56,778 nucleotides of DNA, taken from positions 1-56,778 of IMG/VR virus record IMGVR_UViG_3300020027_000010; one strand, given 5' to 3'. Shown here one piece after another: positions 8,174 through 17,899 of the stretch. The notes under the pieces were generated by a model that was not told where the DNA came from, did not search any database, and was given only the letters and a program-made list of their open reading frames with translations. This stretch comes from a virus. Position numbers and translations under genes: made by a program. Position 1 is the first letter of the stretch; every line of letters begins with the position of its first letter.

Positions 8174-11100
8174 TGGCAGTTTCAAAAGTTTTCCGCATAG
8201 AGCTCAATGGATCCTCGGCCGTGAACAAGGATTTCCAAACCATCAAAAAGTCGGTAACGGAGATGGGTAAGGTGATCAAGAGTGCCAAAGAAGAGCTCGC
8301 CCTTCTGCTTAATACAAAAGGTGACACCAGCCAGATCGCTGATCTCAGCCGGAAGCTGGAGCAGCTGAATAAATCCTATGAGGCCTTAAAGAAACAGAGG
8401 GAAACTGCAAAGACAAATGCCAGGGACCAGGCAGCCGCGGAGAAATTATTGGCTGAGATGATTGTCAAGGAAGCACAGGCGAACAAACTAAAGGCGCAGG
8501 CAGATGAGGCAAGAACACGGTCGACCATTGCGCAAAATAAAGAACTCGATCGTCAGATCTCCCTGGAACAAAAGCAGACCGCAGCTTTGCAAAAACAACT
8601 GACAGTTGCAAGTGCTCTTCCAGGTTCATACAATGCTATTCGCGCCTCCCTCGCCCAGCTTCGTCCATTCATTCAATCTGGCGGCATCGGCGGTACTGTT
8701 GCATTCAATGGACAAAATATCAACTTCGATCAAGCCATTGCAGAATTCAAACAGCTGTCTGCAGCTGAGCAGGATTTCAGAAGACAGTTTGCAAGGGACG
8801 GGCTGCTTGTTGGCGAATACACAACCGGAATCGTCCAGGCCTTCAAGTCCATGAACATTGATGATATCATCAAAAACCAGGTGGCCGGCGCAAAGAACCA
8901 GTTAGGTCAACTGGAAGCAAAAACCAATGAGCTGGTTGTTGCCTACCGCCAGGCACAGGCCTCCGGATCTGTTGATCTCAATAAGCTTGAAAAGGAAATT
9001 CATGATAATGTCACTGAAACATTGCGCCTTAAACAGGCGACCCAAGCTGCAGAAGTCCAGCTGAAAGGGATTGGCGGAGTAGGATCGCAAATCACGGCGA
9101 GCATTAGCAAAGGATTCAAGGATTTGAGAGGAAGCATTGCACAGTTTGCACTGAGCTATATCGGCTTTCAGGGTATACTGACTTTAACCCAAAAGACATT
9201 TGCCGATACCATTTCCCTGGATTCCCAGGATGCTGCCCTCAAACTTGTTTCCAGAACGACAAGTGAACTGGCAATTAACCAGCAATTCCTTTCATCCACT
9301 ACCGAAAACCTCGGACTGGAAACGCTATCGGCGACCAAAGCGTTCAAAGGATTCTATGCCGCCTCCACTCAAGCTGGTATCAGTGCCGATGAAACAAGAG
9401 AAATCTTTTTTGCAGCAGCGAGCGCGGGCGCCAACCTGAAGTTGAGTGCGGAGGACATGAACGGCGTCCTTCTTGCCTTCTCACAGGTGGCATCTAAAGG
9501 AAAGGTGCAGGCGGAAGAGCTCCGCGGACAGATTGGTGAGCGTATTCCTGGTGCATTTTCCATCGCGGCACGAGCGATCGGTGTGACAGAACAGCAACTG
9601 AACAAAATGCTGGAAAGTGGAGAGGTAATTTCCAAGGATTTCTTACCCAAGTTTGCAAAAGAACTGCAGAACACCTTCGGATCGGATACGACGACGCACA
9701 TTGATGGTTTGCAGGCCAGCGTTAATCGTCTCAAGAACCAATTCACTCAATTGCTTAAGGACAATCAGGAAGGACTGACTTCTTTTTTCACCTTTTTGGT
9801 GCAGGCTGCAGGCCTTTTGGTAAAATATTTCCCTGCACTCATCAGTCTTCTCGGATTATATGCTGCAGGATGGGCCCTGGCGAACAAAGCCATGATCATA
9901 GCGCGTGCCGAACTCGTTTTTCAAAGACTTGTGATGCCGATACTCACTGTTTTACTCGGTGGCCAGGCCAATGCCATGAGGGTTTATGCTATTGCTACGG
10001 AACTCGCTGGTAAATCGCTGGCATTTTTCTCCAGACTCCTTGGAAATCCGATTTTTAAAGTATTTGCAGCTACCCTCGGCATTTCACTCATTGCCATGAA
10101 GGCCTTCAGTAAGGATGTGGGTGCAGCGAGTGAAAAATTGGGTCAAGCGGCGCAAAAGCAACGGTTTCTGGCAGAAGCACTGGCTGAAGCGAATAAGGGT
10201 TTGAGCGAAGCCCGCGCCAAAGAAATGGCTTTGCTGGCGGTGATTCGTGACAGGACGCTTGCAGATCAGACTCGACAGAAAGCCCTCAATGAATTAAAAA
10301 CATTGATGGGCCAGTATGGAGAAGCCCTCACGTTAGAGAACGTCCTGACCGGTCAGGGAACTGAAGCAATCAAAAAGTACAACGCTGAACTGGAAAAACG
10401 TGGCCGCATAACCGCATCTCAGGCAATTGCATCGCGTGAAAACTCGAAGCTGTCTGTCCTCTTTCAGAATCAGAGCGACGTGGAAAATGCAATTAAGGGT
10501 GGCACATCGATAAATACCAGTCAACTTTCTGAAGATGTAATGGAGGCCTACTACAAGGCCACAGGAAGAAAGGCCAGTGAAATCGGTAAATTCTTGGCTG
10601 ACAAAGTTGGGATCGACTTCACCTATTCCGGCAAGGATCTGAAGCAATTCTCCGATGTGATCAAAGCTCGGATCAAGAGTCAATTAACGAAGACGGCCGC
10701 GGCTGAACAGGCTAAACTTGAAAACGATGGTCCAAAAACTGAGACTGCAGCTCCTGGTACCGGTGAGGGCACAACAACCCTCGAGCAGCTGAAGAATGAA
10801 TACCAAAAAACAGTCGAAGAGATTAAGCAGCTTGATCTTATCAAAAAGAAAACGGATCAACAAGTCACACTTCTCAAAGCACTGCGCAAAAAAAGGAATG
10901 AACTCAAAACTCAGATCACAGAGCTGGGTGGATCTGTTACCAATGCCAATAACAGAGGATCTCGCCTCACCGGTGAGCAGAAGGACGACTTCAAAGATAT
11001 CGATGCTATCCGGGACAAGTTGTTGGCTGAACAGAAAGGCAACTTCCTTGATTTGGAGATCGATGAAAAACAATATCTGCAGAAAGTTTTAAAGATCAAC

Positions 11101-12765
11101 ACTGACGCCATTAACCAGAAGTTAAAGCTGATCAAGGGAAAGAATGCCGAGGAAAGAAAGATAATAGCAGAACTCAATCTCCAGAAGATCACCGATCAGC
11201 AGGAAACAAACAGGAAATTGTTCGAGCTGGAAAGTCAGCGTATCGAAAACGGTTTGAAGAATGCCGTGGCCCCACAGCGTAACCTGGTCACCTCAATAGA
11301 TAATGATCCCTCACTTTCAGAGACTGAAAAATTCAAAGCAAAGCAGGCTGTGTACGATAACCTGCTACTGATGCAGATCGATTTTAACAGGCGCCAGGCT
11401 GGACTGGAAAAGCAATACGGCATCAAGTCTGTAGAAAATGAGCAAAAGCGTCAGGATGCATTGGAGGAAATCGTGAAGCAAGGAACCCAGAACGATCTTA
11501 CTGGTCCGGCTGCCCGCCTAAAGGACATCGAGACCGAAGGTGAAATTGCCGTCGCTAAGATCAAACAGGACGTTGCAGCAAAAGTAACTGCCATTCTCTC
11601 CTCGTCGGAATCGTCGGCTAAAAAGGCCCGGGCCCTGGAAGTACTCCAGCGCGAGGAAACCAAGCGGCTGATGGCCGCTGAGCTCAACACCCTGCGTGAA
11701 AATGTAAGTGAGTCCAAAAAACTGCTGGATCAGAAGCTAATCAGCGAGAAAGATTACCAGATCAAGCTTGCGGACCTGAAGACCAAAGAGGCAGCATACA
11801 ATGAGCTGACCGCAAATTCTCAGGTATCATCTACAAGGAAATTCATCAATGCACTGCGAGACCTCAAAGATCAGCTGATCGAGAACGCGCTCGGGATCAA
11901 ACAATACACCCATGACACAGCCGGCCAGCAGCAGAAGACCGCTGATGCCATCCGGGAGACGTCGGAGAATATCGCCGACGCGATCCAGCAGGCCTACCAG
12001 GGATTCTTTGATCTGGAAAATCAGCGCATCGATCGGGAGAAGCAAAATCACCTTGACGCCCTGGACCGGACGAAAGAGCGCGTCCTGGCATTAGCCACCA
12101 GTGAAGCGGAAAAAGACACGATTGAACGCAAGTACGATAAGAAGCGCCGGGAGATCGAGAAGAAAGCTGCGGAGGATCGGAAGAAGAATGCCCTCAAACA
12201 GATCACCATCGATTTCATCGTGGCAGCCATCAAGACCTATGCAACCTATGGATGGCCATTGGGCCTCATAGCAGTCGCCGGCCTTGCCGCGGTATATGCG
12301 GTGCAGCGATCGATCATTAACAAACAACAGTTTGCCAAAGGAGGTATCGTTCGGCCGAATGGAAAAGTGAATAATCCGCCGAATAGATCGACACTGCCCA
12401 ATGGCGACAATATCGATGCGACGCTAAGACGTGGTGAAGTCGTGCTCAATGAAGAACAGCAAAGAAAAATCGGCGGACCAGCGGTATTTAAAAAGATTGG
12501 TGTACCAGGTTTTGCAGAAGGAGGAGCGGTGACAGCGCCACAGTTGGGTACGAGTCTGCGGGCTCCGGTCTTCGCGCCATCATCTCAATCATTTAACGGA
12601 TCGGCGTCGCAATCTCAGCAGGATATGACCGAACTGAAAGCACTGGTGGCCCAGGTAGCGGGCGTCGTTCTCGCCTCAGATCAGAAGGAAGTTATTCTCA
12701 ATCCCAATAAAGTAACCAAAGCTCAGGCCCGTACCAGAAAAGATGTGGGGCTCGCTTCAATATGA
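8173..12765 (+). CDS. Tail tape measure protein
   Basis: 1530 residues from the ATG that overlaps the previous stop; an upstream in-frame start exists but lies inside the hub gene. Long coiled coil at residues 20-160, then a tape-measure N-terminal-type domain (about 390-530, with the pattern KAFKGFYAASTQAG...RGQIGERIPGAF), a hydrophobic stretch at about 540-640, long charged helices to about 1350, and a C-terminal Gly-rich part (FAKGGIVRPNGKVNN) common in tape measures. Such proteins set tail length and help DNA pass the cell envelope. The length predicts a long, non-contractile tail of roughly 200 nm or more. The last bases overlap the next gene by 4. Confidence 0.93.
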   Translation: MAVSKVFRIELNGSSAVNKDFQTIKKSVTEMGKVIKSAKEELALLLNTKGDTSQIADLSRKLEQLNKSYEALKKQRETAKTNARDQAAAEKLLAEMIVKEAQANKLKAQADEARTRSTIAQNKELDRQISLEQKQTAALQKQLTVASALPGSYNAIRASLAQLRPFIQSGGIGGTVAFNGQNINFDQAIAEFKQLSAAEQDFRRQFARDGLLVGEYTTGIVQAFKSMNIDDIIKNQVAGAKNQLGQLEAKTNELVVAYRQAQASGSVDLNKLEKEIHDNVTETLRLKQATQAAEVQLKGIGGVGSQITASISKGFKDLRGSIAQFALSYIGFQGILTLTQKTFADTISLDSQDAALKLVSRTTSELAINQQFLSSTTENLGLETLSATKAFKGFYAASTQAGISADETREIFFAAASAGANLKLSAEDMNGVLLAFSQVASKGKVQAEELRGQIGERIPGAFSIAARAIGVTEQQLNKMLESGEVISKDFLPKFAKELQNTFGSDTTTHIDGLQASVNRLKNQFTQLLKDNQEGLTSFFTFLVQAAGLLVKYFPALISLLGLYAAGWALANKAMIIARAELVFQRLVMPILTVLLGGQANAMRVYAIATELAGKSLAFFSRLLGNPIFKVFAATLGISLIAMKAFSKDVGAASEKLGQAAQKQRFLAEALAEANKGLSEARAKEMALLAVIRDRTLADQTRQKALNELKTLMGQYGEALTLENVLTGQGTEAIKKYNAELEKRGRITASQAIASRENSKLSVLFQNQSDVENAIKGGTSINTSQLSEDVMEAYYKATGRKASEIGKFLADKVGIDFTYSGKDLKQFSDVIKARIKSQLTKTAAAEQAKLENDGPKTETAAPGTGEGTTTLEQLKNEYQKTVEEIKQLDLIKKKTDQQVTLLKALRKKRNELKTQITELGGSVTNANNRGSRLTGEQKDDFKDIDAIRDKLLAEQKGNFLDLEIDEKQYLQKVLKINTDAINQKLKLIKGKNAEERKIIAELNLQKITDQQETNRKLFELESQRIENGLKNAVAPQRNLVTSIDNDPSLSETEKFKAKQAVYDNLLLMQIDFNRRQAGLEKQYGIKSVENEQKRQDALEEIVKQGTQNDLTGPAARLKDIETEGEIAVAKIKQDVAAKVTAILSSSESSAKKARALEVLQREETKRLMAAELNTLRENVSESKKLLDQKLISEKDYQIKLADLKTKEAAYNELTANSQVSSTRKFINALRDLKDQLIENALGIKQYTHDTAGQQQKTADAIRETSENIADAIQQAYQGFFDLENQRIDREKQNHLDALDRTKERVLALATSEAEKDTIERKYDKKRREIEKKAAEDRKKNALKQITIDFIVAAIKTYATYGWPLGLIAVAGLAAVYAVQRSIINKQQFAKGGIVRPNGKVNNPPNRSTLPNGDNIDATLRRGEVVLNEEQQRKIGGPAVFKKIGVPGFAEGGAVTAPQLGTSLRAPVFAPSSQSFNGSASQSQQDMTELKALVAQVAGVVLASDQKEVILNPNKVTKAQARTRKDVGLASI

Positions 12766-13055
12766 CAATTTCCAAAGAAGATATCATGAAGATGGCAGCC
12801 GAAGAGCTGCAAGAATTATTCAAAATCATTGGTGATCTTGGCTACGAAGGATATAAAATTTCTATGTGCAAGCTCAAGGGAAACAGCTACGGAAAGTGTG
12901 CACAAAAACTCGGTCTTGATCGTTCCGCTGCTCAGCGGCATTTCAGAAAGTGCATCGATAAGCGATACGACATCGCTTTGAAAAGGATCTTTTCCATTCC
13001 AGAACTTCCACATTTGTCCCACAATGCCAAAAGTGAGGGGACATATAGGGATTAA
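12762..13055 (+). CDS. Small HTH-like protein between tape measure and prohead protease
   Basis: 97 residues. Residues about 38-68 (KGNSYGKCAQKLGLDRSAAQRHFRKC) look like a helix-turn-helix of the 'recurrent sampling' type used in sigma-factor region 4 or small-terminase proteins. Overlaps the tape measure by 4 bases and the protease by 32 bases. It may be a transcriptional regulator or a relic of a small terminase; a different HTH protein (49054) sits next to the large terminase. Function unknown. Confidence 0.55.
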   Translation: MTISKEDIMKMAAEELQELFKIIGDLGYEGYKISMCKLKGNSYGKCAQKLGLDRSAAQRHFRKCIDKRYDIALKRIFSIPELPHLSHNAKSEGTYRD

Positions 13056-14118
13056 GAACGAGTCAGACACTTCGACACTCGAACTTCACTTCACCGATTA
13101 CATCTACGACGGCTTTGATTGGGAAACCTGGGAAACCACCAACATGGTCCAGGATACGATCAACAAAATCAAAGCAGCCAATCCCACCAAAATCAAGATG
13201 GTCATTAACAGTCTCGGCGGGGACGTCATGATTGGACTGGCATTGTACAATTATATCAAAGCTCACAAGGCGGAAAAGGAAGTGGAGATCATAGGCTTCG
13301 CGGCTTCGATCGCTTCCATCATGGCCATGTGTGCAAGTCCTGGTAAGCTTTTCATGGCAAAGAGCGGTTTCATGATTATTCACGCAGCCTGGTCTTATGC
13401 AATGGGTAATGCATCAGAGATTCGGGAACAAGCTGAAAACCTCGACAAGATCACCAATGAACTGGCTGGCATTTACGCACAACGTTCAGGTAAATCGGCA
13501 AAACACTTCACCAACCTGTGGGCTGACGGTGATCATTGGATGACCGGTACGGACGCCAAGAAAGAAGGACTGGTTGATGAATTGATCAACGCTGAACCGG
13601 TAACCGCAGGTCTGGATTTCAAAGCACACAATTTCAAACATATTCCTTCAGGCATTGCAGCGTCAATAGAAAAGCCTGAAGAATCACAAAACGCTTTTTC
13701 AAATTTCAAAGCTGAAGTCATGAATTTTCTAAAGACACTTAAGGACTCTGTCACCGGAGCAAAAACTGATAAAAAATTTGAAAACGTCGTTGGGCGTGAA
13801 GAGATCCTCAACATGGTTGAGGAAGTGCTGAAGCCGTTCGCTGAAGTGCTTGACCAGAAATCAAAAGAACCGGTTGAGGAAAAGAAACCTGCAGAAGAAA
13901 AACCGGTTGCTGAGCAAAAACCAGCTGAAACCAAGCCGGAGGAAAAGAAAGCCGAAGTGGTGGAAAAAACTGCGGCTGAAATCGAGCTGGAGAATATCAA
14001 GGCTGAGAACAAGAAGCTGAAGGATCAGATCGCAGCCGGCCTGACAAAGCCTGCCAGCGAAAAGCCTGATGCCAATGCCGCTGCGCTGTCGAAGGCGAAA
14101 GTGAGCTACGAAGACTAA
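13024..14118 (+). CDS. ClpP-like prohead protease with C-terminal scaffold-like extension
   Basis: 364 residues. Residues 1-200 are a ClpP/S14-type fold: INSLGGDV at 61-68, nucleophile Ser95 in GFAAS, His120 in IIHAAWS and Asp177 in TDAKKEGLVDEL form a plausible triad. Residues 215-364 are a charged, low-complexity coiled coil with repeated Lys-Pro-Ala-Glu units, as in scaffold regions. In phages with this design the protease processes capsid and scaffold during prohead maturation. It starts inside the end of the previous gene and is followed by the putative decoration and capsid genes. Confidence 0.88.
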   Translation: MPKVRGHIGIKNESDTSTLELHFTDYIYDGFDWETWETTNMVQDTINKIKAANPTKIKMVINSLGGDVMIGLALYNYIKAHKAEKEVEIIGFAASIASIMAMCASPGKLFMAKSGFMIIHAAWSYAMGNASEIREQAENLDKITNELAGIYAQRSGKSAKHFTNLWADGDHWMTGTDAKKEGLVDELINAEPVTAGLDFKAHNFKHIPSGIAASIEKPEESQNAFSNFKAEVMNFLKTLKDSVTGAKTDKKFENVVGREEILNMVEEVLKPFAEVLDQKSKEPVEEKKPAEEKPVAEQKPAETKPEEKKAEVVEKTAAEIELENIKAENKKLKDQIAAGLTKPASEKPDANAAALSKAKVSYED

Positions 14119-14147
14119 ACACATTTTCAACTTTTTAATAAAGTATC

Positions 14148-14573
14148 ATGAAACCGTTCTCAAACGAAAATATCATTGACAAGCTCTGCGGAGGTTGTGA
14201 GTGCACTGGATTTGCACCTTCCATAACGTTTGTCTACAACGCTGGCGCCAAGACAATAGCATTCACGGACGCTTCGGTGTATGGTGATGGAGCAGATCGC
14301 AAGATCGTTCATCTCTCCATTTACGATAAGGACGGCAAAAAGGTCCTGGGCAGCATAGCAGCCGCCGACGGCGATGATGCAGTCACACTGTCGACCGCCA
14401 CCCTGGATCCTTCTGAAGGATACACGCTCCTGGCCACTGTCATATCAGATACGGGCTGCCTGAGCGATGGCCATGCGAAGCTGGTTGGCATATCTATCAC
14501 GTCTGGAGCGCTCGGATCATGGGACAAGGATAATGATTCAATAACTGTAGGCGCAACAGGATCCGGATCTTAA
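14148..14573 (+). CDS. Putative capsid decoration / head protein
   Basis: 141 residues, placed between the prohead protease and the major capsid gene, the usual place of head decoration proteins. The N-terminus has a Cys cluster (CGGCECTG at about 14-21); the rest has an Ig-like strand pattern (ITFVYNAGAKTIAFTDAS, KIVHLSIYDKDGKKV). The leader before the ATG is AT-rich with no Shine-Dalgarno, like those of the capsid gene and 15660. The decoration role is inferred from position and fold pattern. Confidence 0.55.
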   Translation: MKPFSNENIIDKLCGGCECTGFAPSITFVYNAGAKTIAFTDASVYGDGADRKIVHLSIYDKDGKKVLGSIAAADGDDAVTLSTATLDPSEGYTLLATVISDTGCLSDGHAKLVGISITSGALGSWDKDNDSITVGATGSGS

Positions 14574-14581
14574 ACCCTATT

Positions 14582-14605
14582 CAATAAACTTTTTAATTAA
14601 TAGCC
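14582..14605 (+). promoter_or_regulatory. AT-rich translation leader of capsid gene
   Basis: CAATAAACTT at 14582-14591 is followed by an AT-rich run up to the capsid ATG. The same ten bases occur at 15643-15652 before the next structural gene. There is no GGAGG-like site. Bacteroidota commonly initiate translation without Shine-Dalgarno, so this may be the functional initiation signal. Confidence 0.4.
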
Positions 14606-15622
14606 ATGCCTGCTTTCAAAAAGATTTCGATAAACGGTCCCCAGTTCTTCCTGGAGATACTGAAGCCGTCGTTCGGCGACCTGATTACCGACGCCGATGT
14701 GACCAATGGTTTCTTTGGTGAGTTCACGATCTACGATGACGTGGCTGACAGCCGGAAGATCATCGACATCACCCGCTTCCGTAATATCATCAAGCGCCGG
14801 GACGCTTCGTGTAACATCGTATTTGACCCGCTGGGTAGAGCAGACGTGCGCCGGATCTCGGTCACTGAACTGTATGCAGCCACAAAATATTGTGCTCAGG
14901 AGTTCTACCAGGGCTGTTTGAAAGACTGGCGCAATGGCGATCCATCATTCATTCCGAAAATCCTTGCTTTCTTCCGCAGTGCGATCCGGGAAGATTATGC
15001 GTCACTGCTTTATTTCGGCGACACATCGCGCGCAGACGCTAATGATGCCGAATGGAATACCAACAAGTATGATGGCATTCTCACCCAGTACAGAAAGTAC
15101 ATCACCGATGGTACCATTCCTGGTGCACAGACCTTCAACATTCCCGATGCGCTGATTTCCCCTGCCAACGCGGTAGCCTATTTCCAGAGCATGATTGACA
15201 AACAGGACCAGTACCTGGAAATGGTGGCAGACAACCAAAAAGCGTTCTACATCGACAAGCAGTGGGCAGATGCTTACGAAGACTACCTCATTGCCACTGG
15301 CGCCACAAACGGTGAAGCAGTGAACTACGTGCAGGATGGCATCAAGGTTCGCGCCTACAAAGGGATTCCCATTTTCGTCAACAAGATCTTCAAACCGGTT
15401 CTTACACAGATATACGGAGTAAACTCTCACCTGGGTATTCTCACGCTGCGTGGAAACTTCATTTACGCAACCGACAAGGATTACGGCGAAGGTCCAAACC
15501 TCGATGTGGCACTGAAGATCTGGTACGATTGGGATGAGCTGAGCTGGAAGTACTTGAATGTGTTCAAGTCAGGTACACAGATCGCCCTTCCTGAGCATTC
15601 AGTGTTGGCACTGCCGGCTTAA
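14606..15622 (+). CDS. Major capsid protein
   Basis: 338 residues with no signal peptide or membrane segments, mixed alpha/beta, encoded just after the protease and decoration genes and led by a distinctive AT-rich leader. Segments such as TDADVTNGFFGEFTIYDD and KAFYIDKQWADAYEDYL, and a C-terminus around a strand-rich domain (RGNFIYATDKDYGEGPNL), fit an HK97-like capsid subunit of the kind seen in Bacteroidota phages. No obvious removable N-terminal delta domain; the scaffold may be the tail of the protease. Assignment rests on size, position and general pattern rather than on a unique motif. Confidence 0.7.
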   Translation: MPAFKKISINGPQFFLEILKPSFGDLITDADVTNGFFGEFTIYDDVADSRKIIDITRFRNIIKRRDASCNIVFDPLGRADVRRISVTELYAATKYCAQEFYQGCLKDWRNGDPSFIPKILAFFRSAIREDYASLLYFGDTSRADANDAEWNTNKYDGILTQYRKYITDGTIPGAQTFNIPDALISPANAVAYFQSMIDKQDQYLEMVADNQKAFYIDKQWADAYEDYLIATGATNGEAVNYVQDGIKVRAYKGIPIFVNKIFKPVLTQIYGVNSHLGILTLRGNFIYATDKDYGEGPNLDVALKIWYDWDELSWKYLNVFKSGTQIALPEHSVLALPA

Positions 15623-15642
15623 TCAACCCGATTTCACCACTA

Positions 15643-15659
15643 CAATAAACTTCTTTACA
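15643..15659 (+). promoter_or_regulatory. AT-rich translation leader, repeat of the capsid leader
   Basis: CAATAAACTT at 15643-15652, then CTTTACA directly before the ATG at 15660. It matches the first ten bases of the capsid leader at 14582. Confidence 0.35.
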
Positions 15660-16256
15660 ATGCTCTCGATATCATTAAAAGCTTTTGACAGGGAATGCGC
15701 TCCAACTTCAGGAGGCATTTCCCGCGCCTGGATCTTCGACCGGGACGACTTCAATTTCACGCAGGCAGCCGCTGACGCTGATGGCAACAAAGCGCCATAT
15801 TCCGCAATCGCGTTGAGAGCAGGTGCGGATCCTGGTGACGGGGCATTGCTTTATCCTGTGATCTTCGAAGAGAAGACGGCAGAGTATCGATACACCCAGT
15901 CACTGACCGGCTCTTCGATAAAATACGAGCACATCCTGGAATTCTTGCTGCCTGATATCGGCCACTTCATCACGCAGTGGAACGAAAAGGTAGATGCAGC
16001 TGCTGCCTGTCATGGTATCGGCATCATCATCGAGCTGAACAGTGAAAAGATCATCGTCCTGGGTGAGAAGTATGTCAACTCAGCTCGCATCACCGACTGG
16101 AAAATGAAGCAGAATGGTTCCACTGGTACCACCGGCAAGCTGTTAGAAGACGCCAATGGCCAGACCACGCTGCTCACCGGTGATTACCGCAGAGGCGCCT
16201 ACGAATACTCTGGCAGTGCAGCTTCTCTGGAAGCTTTCGAAACAGTTGGCTCGTAA
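15660..16256 (+). CDS. Structural protein following the capsid gene (possible tail tube)
   Basis: 198 residues from the ATG at 15660; a longer open frame upstream runs into the capsid gene and is not needed. The sequence is beta-rich with Gly/Thr turns (YRYTQSLTGSSIKYEHILEF, QNGSTGTTGKLLED, LTGDYRRGAYEYSG). The strong leader suggests high expression, as for tube or decoration proteins. The C-terminal pattern is compatible with a tail tube subunit, but another head-associated protein is equally possible. Confidence 0.5.
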   Translation: MLSISLKAFDRECAPTSGGISRAWIFDRDDFNFTQAAADADGNKAPYSAIALRAGADPGDGALLYPVIFEEKTAEYRYTQSLTGSSIKYEHILEFLLPDIGHFITQWNEKVDAAAACHGIGIIIELNSEKIIVLGEKYVNSARITDWKMKQNGSTGTTGKLLEDANGQTTLLTGDYRRGAYEYSGSAASLEAFETVGS

Positions 16257-16267
16257 TCTTCCTTCCG

Positions 16268-16483
16268 ATGATTCGCATAAAGCCGAAATATAGCAATACC
16301 GTTATCGCTTTCAAGGGTAGCGGTATTGCTCTTGGAAAGCGGACCCAGGAAGACCTTCTCGATCTTGGATTACTCGCTCACGGTTCCCAGGATCCCAGTA
16401 TCCTCGCACTCTTTGAAAATCTCCCTACCGAGGCCCTTCTAAAAAAACAGAAGATGACTCAGGTAGAAAAGGCGATCAAGTAA
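16268..16483 (+). CDS. Small head-module protein
   Basis: 71 residues, 11 bases downstream of the previous gene and 30 upstream of the portal. It begins with beta strands (MIRIKPKYSNTVIAF, GSGIALGKRT) and ends basic. No domain recognised. Placement next to the portal suggests a small connector or assembly protein. Confidence 0.55.
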   Translation: MIRIKPKYSNTVIAFKGSGIALGKRTQEDLLDLGLLAHGSQDPSILALFENLPTEALLKKQKMTQVEKAIK

Positions 16484-16513
16484 ATCGCTCACAAATGAAA
16501 CAAGGATACATAA

Positions 16514-17899
16514 ATGGCTACGCGAACCAACAAACCTCCTCAATCAAAAGCACCTGCTTCTAAAAGCAGCATCAAGGTTCACGATACGCTCAAACTCGAT
16601 AAGAAAAACCCGATACCAGTAACCTTTGGAGGATCCGCTTTCACCTCCATTGGATCTTATGAATACCTGCCTTTTTTTGCTCCCACCGACAATTTATTCC
16701 GTACCCTACTGGAAGCACGCTTGCTTTCACCGACTCACAACAACTGCATCCTCGACAAGAAATACTATTCTGTTGGTGCAGGCCTGCAGGTAAAAGATCA
16801 GGAGTTTCCAGCGGCCTTTGACAAACGGCTAAACAAGAAGAGACAGACGATCGATGATATCCTTCAGGCAGTTTTTGAATCCCACTATGCTGATGGGAAC
16901 AAATTCGTAGAGATCGTCCGCACCGAGGTAATGGGTGAAAGATATGTGCATGTCTACCCGCACAATAACATGGACTGCCGCTTTGAGTTGCGTAAGGACG
17001 GCGCCGATCCAACCCACGTACTGCGCAGTAAAGAATTCAGGAGAGACAATATCTACTCCTGGAAAAAAGATGAGAAACCCATTCGCATTCCACTGTGGGA
17101 GGAAGATAATCCAGATACCTGGCTGAAGGATGGCGCCGTGGAGCGCACTGTCATCCACATCAAAAACGAAATTCAGGGCGTCGATGACTACGGCCTCCCT
17201 TCATCTTTTCCAGGCTTGACAAATACCGTCCTGGAGTGGAAATCCACCTCATTTAACCTGGACAATTTCGACAACAATATGTTTTTGGCGGCACTGCTGC
17301 TGATTGAAGGTGGAATGAGCCCTGATGAGGAAAAAAAGTTCCTGCGCAACCTGCAGAAAATGTATACCGGCGAAGGAAGGGCACAACGTATCCTTCCCGT
17401 GAATGTTGAAAACGGTACCGCAAATTCCAAGCTGATCCCTTTTACTGAACGAAATGAAGGGCACTTCATGGAGTTCGACAGTCACAATACTGATAAAATT
17501 ATCTCTTCTCATGGATGGAGTCGGGTGCTGATGGATCTAAAGGAAGGCGCCAGCCTGGGTAAGGGTGGCGAATTCATTAAGCAGCTGTTCCTCATCAAGT
17601 TTCAAACGCAAATACTTCCACCACAGCAGCTGGTCCTCAACAATTTCATATTTCCATTGATGATGATCATCGATGAGTGGAAGGGAACCAAGTTTTACGA
17701 TTTGCCCTGGTACATAAAACCAGTGATCCCTGTTTCCATGGAAGGCCTGCTCGATATTAATTCTCTGTTGACAGTGGATGAAGGACGGGAAGAGATCGGT
17801 CGCGCACCAATTGGCGGAGAAATAGGAAAGAAACAGATCAGCGAGGTGGCCGCCAAACAAAAAGACGAGGATCCAAAAAAGAAGGAGGGTAAGAAATGA
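16514..17899 (+). CDS. Portal protein
   Basis: 461 residues. The pattern of a phage portal is visible: an N-terminal arm, FFAPTDNLFRTLLEARLLSPTHN-type helix near residues 50-75, a clip/wing region with many basic strands, and a long helical region at about 230-330 (FDNNMFLAALLLIEGG, DEEKKFLRNLQKMYTG) followed by FKGQTQILPPQQL-like stem residues and a charged C-terminal tail (KDEDPKKKEGKK). Portals form the dodecameric DNA gate of the capsid. Its position downstream of the capsid gene is the reverse of the usual order. The next gene overlaps by 4 bases. Confidence 0.8.
   Translation: MATRTNKPPQSKAPASKSSIKVHDTLKLDKKNPIPVTFGGSAFTSIGSYEYLPFFAPTDNLFRTLLEARLLSPTHNNCILDKKYYSVGAGLQVKDQEFPAAFDKRLNKKRQTIDDILQAVFESHYADGNKFVEIVRTEVMGERYVHVYPHNNMDCRFELRKDGADPTHVLRSKEFRRDNIYSWKKDEKPIRIPLWEEDNPDTWLKDGAVERTVIHIKNEIQGVDDYGLPSSFPGLTNTVLEWKSTSFNLDNFDNNMFLAALLLIEGGMSPDEEKKFLRNLQKMYTGEGRAQRILPVNVENGTANSKLIPFTERNEGHFMEFDSHNTDKIISSHGWSRVLMDLKEGASLGKGGEFIKQLFLIKFQTQILPPQQLVLNNFIFPLMMIIDEWKGTKFYDLPWYIKPVIPVSMEGLLDINSLLTVDEGREEIGRAPIGGEIGKKQISEVAAKQKDEDPKKKEGKK

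Noticed and set aside
13533-14012. Minus-strand 159-codon frame rich in Ser and Phe
   Set aside because: It is the antisense of the Lys/Glu-rich scaffold region of the protease; the composition is explained by that.
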